DNA of 5,199 nucleotides from Parachlamydiaceae bacterium (GTDB lineage Bacteria > Chlamydiota > Chlamydiia > Chlamydiales > Parachlamydiaceae). Shown here piece after piece: positions 5,131 to 5,199 of the stretch (its first letter is position 1; each line of letters begins with the position of its first letter). The position numbers and the translations under genes are program-made. The notes beneath the pieces are model-generated. The model was not told where the DNA came from, ran no database searches, and saw only the letters and a program-made list of their open reading frames with translations. The stretch covers positions 1 through 5,199 of the forward strand of contig JACDDG010000206.1 of the NCBI GenBank assembly GCA_013817115.1, read 5' to 3'.

Positions 5131-5199
5131 ACTGGCGTGTCAGAAATTCTTCGAATTTCCCCTCTGTAAGTGATTCTGTTTCTCTTCCATAGCAGTTTC

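Overview
The window is AT-rich bacterial DNA, and every convincing gene lies on the + strand. No gene here names the organism. The tRNA genes lack an encoded CCA end, spacers are long, and the last gene has the hydrophobic layout of chlamydial inclusion-membrane proteins. I therefore lean towards an environmental chlamydia (Parachlamydia-like), but this is a guess and not a demonstrated assignment.

Layout: positions 1-95 hold the acidic C-terminal tail of a gene that begins outside the window, closed by a very strong intrinsic terminator (163-205). A gene-poor spacer with a 10-bp tandem repeat (411-450) follows. A good vegetative promoter (559-587) then drives a tRNA-Thr(TGT) / tRNA-Tyr(GTA) pair. 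After a 450-bp spacer with two inverted repeats comes dtd (1230-1682), the D-aminoacyl-tRNA deacylase. A 590-bp stretch contains an inverted repeat and a possible 59-residue membrane protein (2067-2246). It leads into an AI-2E family membrane transporter (2276-3331).

The second half is the unusual part. Just behind the transporter lies a 160-bp, almost loop-free imperfect palindrome (3362-3521). Then comes a decayed 3' portion of a second tRNA-Tyr gene (3651-3704), a 346-residue unrecognised protein with two membrane segments (3829-4869), and a decayed second dtd gene with stops and frameshifts (about 4932-5130). The order tRNA-Tyr ... dtd therefore occurs twice in the same orientation, once intact and once ruined. 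D-tyrosyl-tRNA(Tyr) is the classical DTD substrate, so the pair makes biological sense as well as being a structural duplication. The two main explanations are an old tandem duplication of about 3 kb, or insertion of a dtd/transporter segment at the tRNA-Tyr 3' end followed by decay of the resident dtd.
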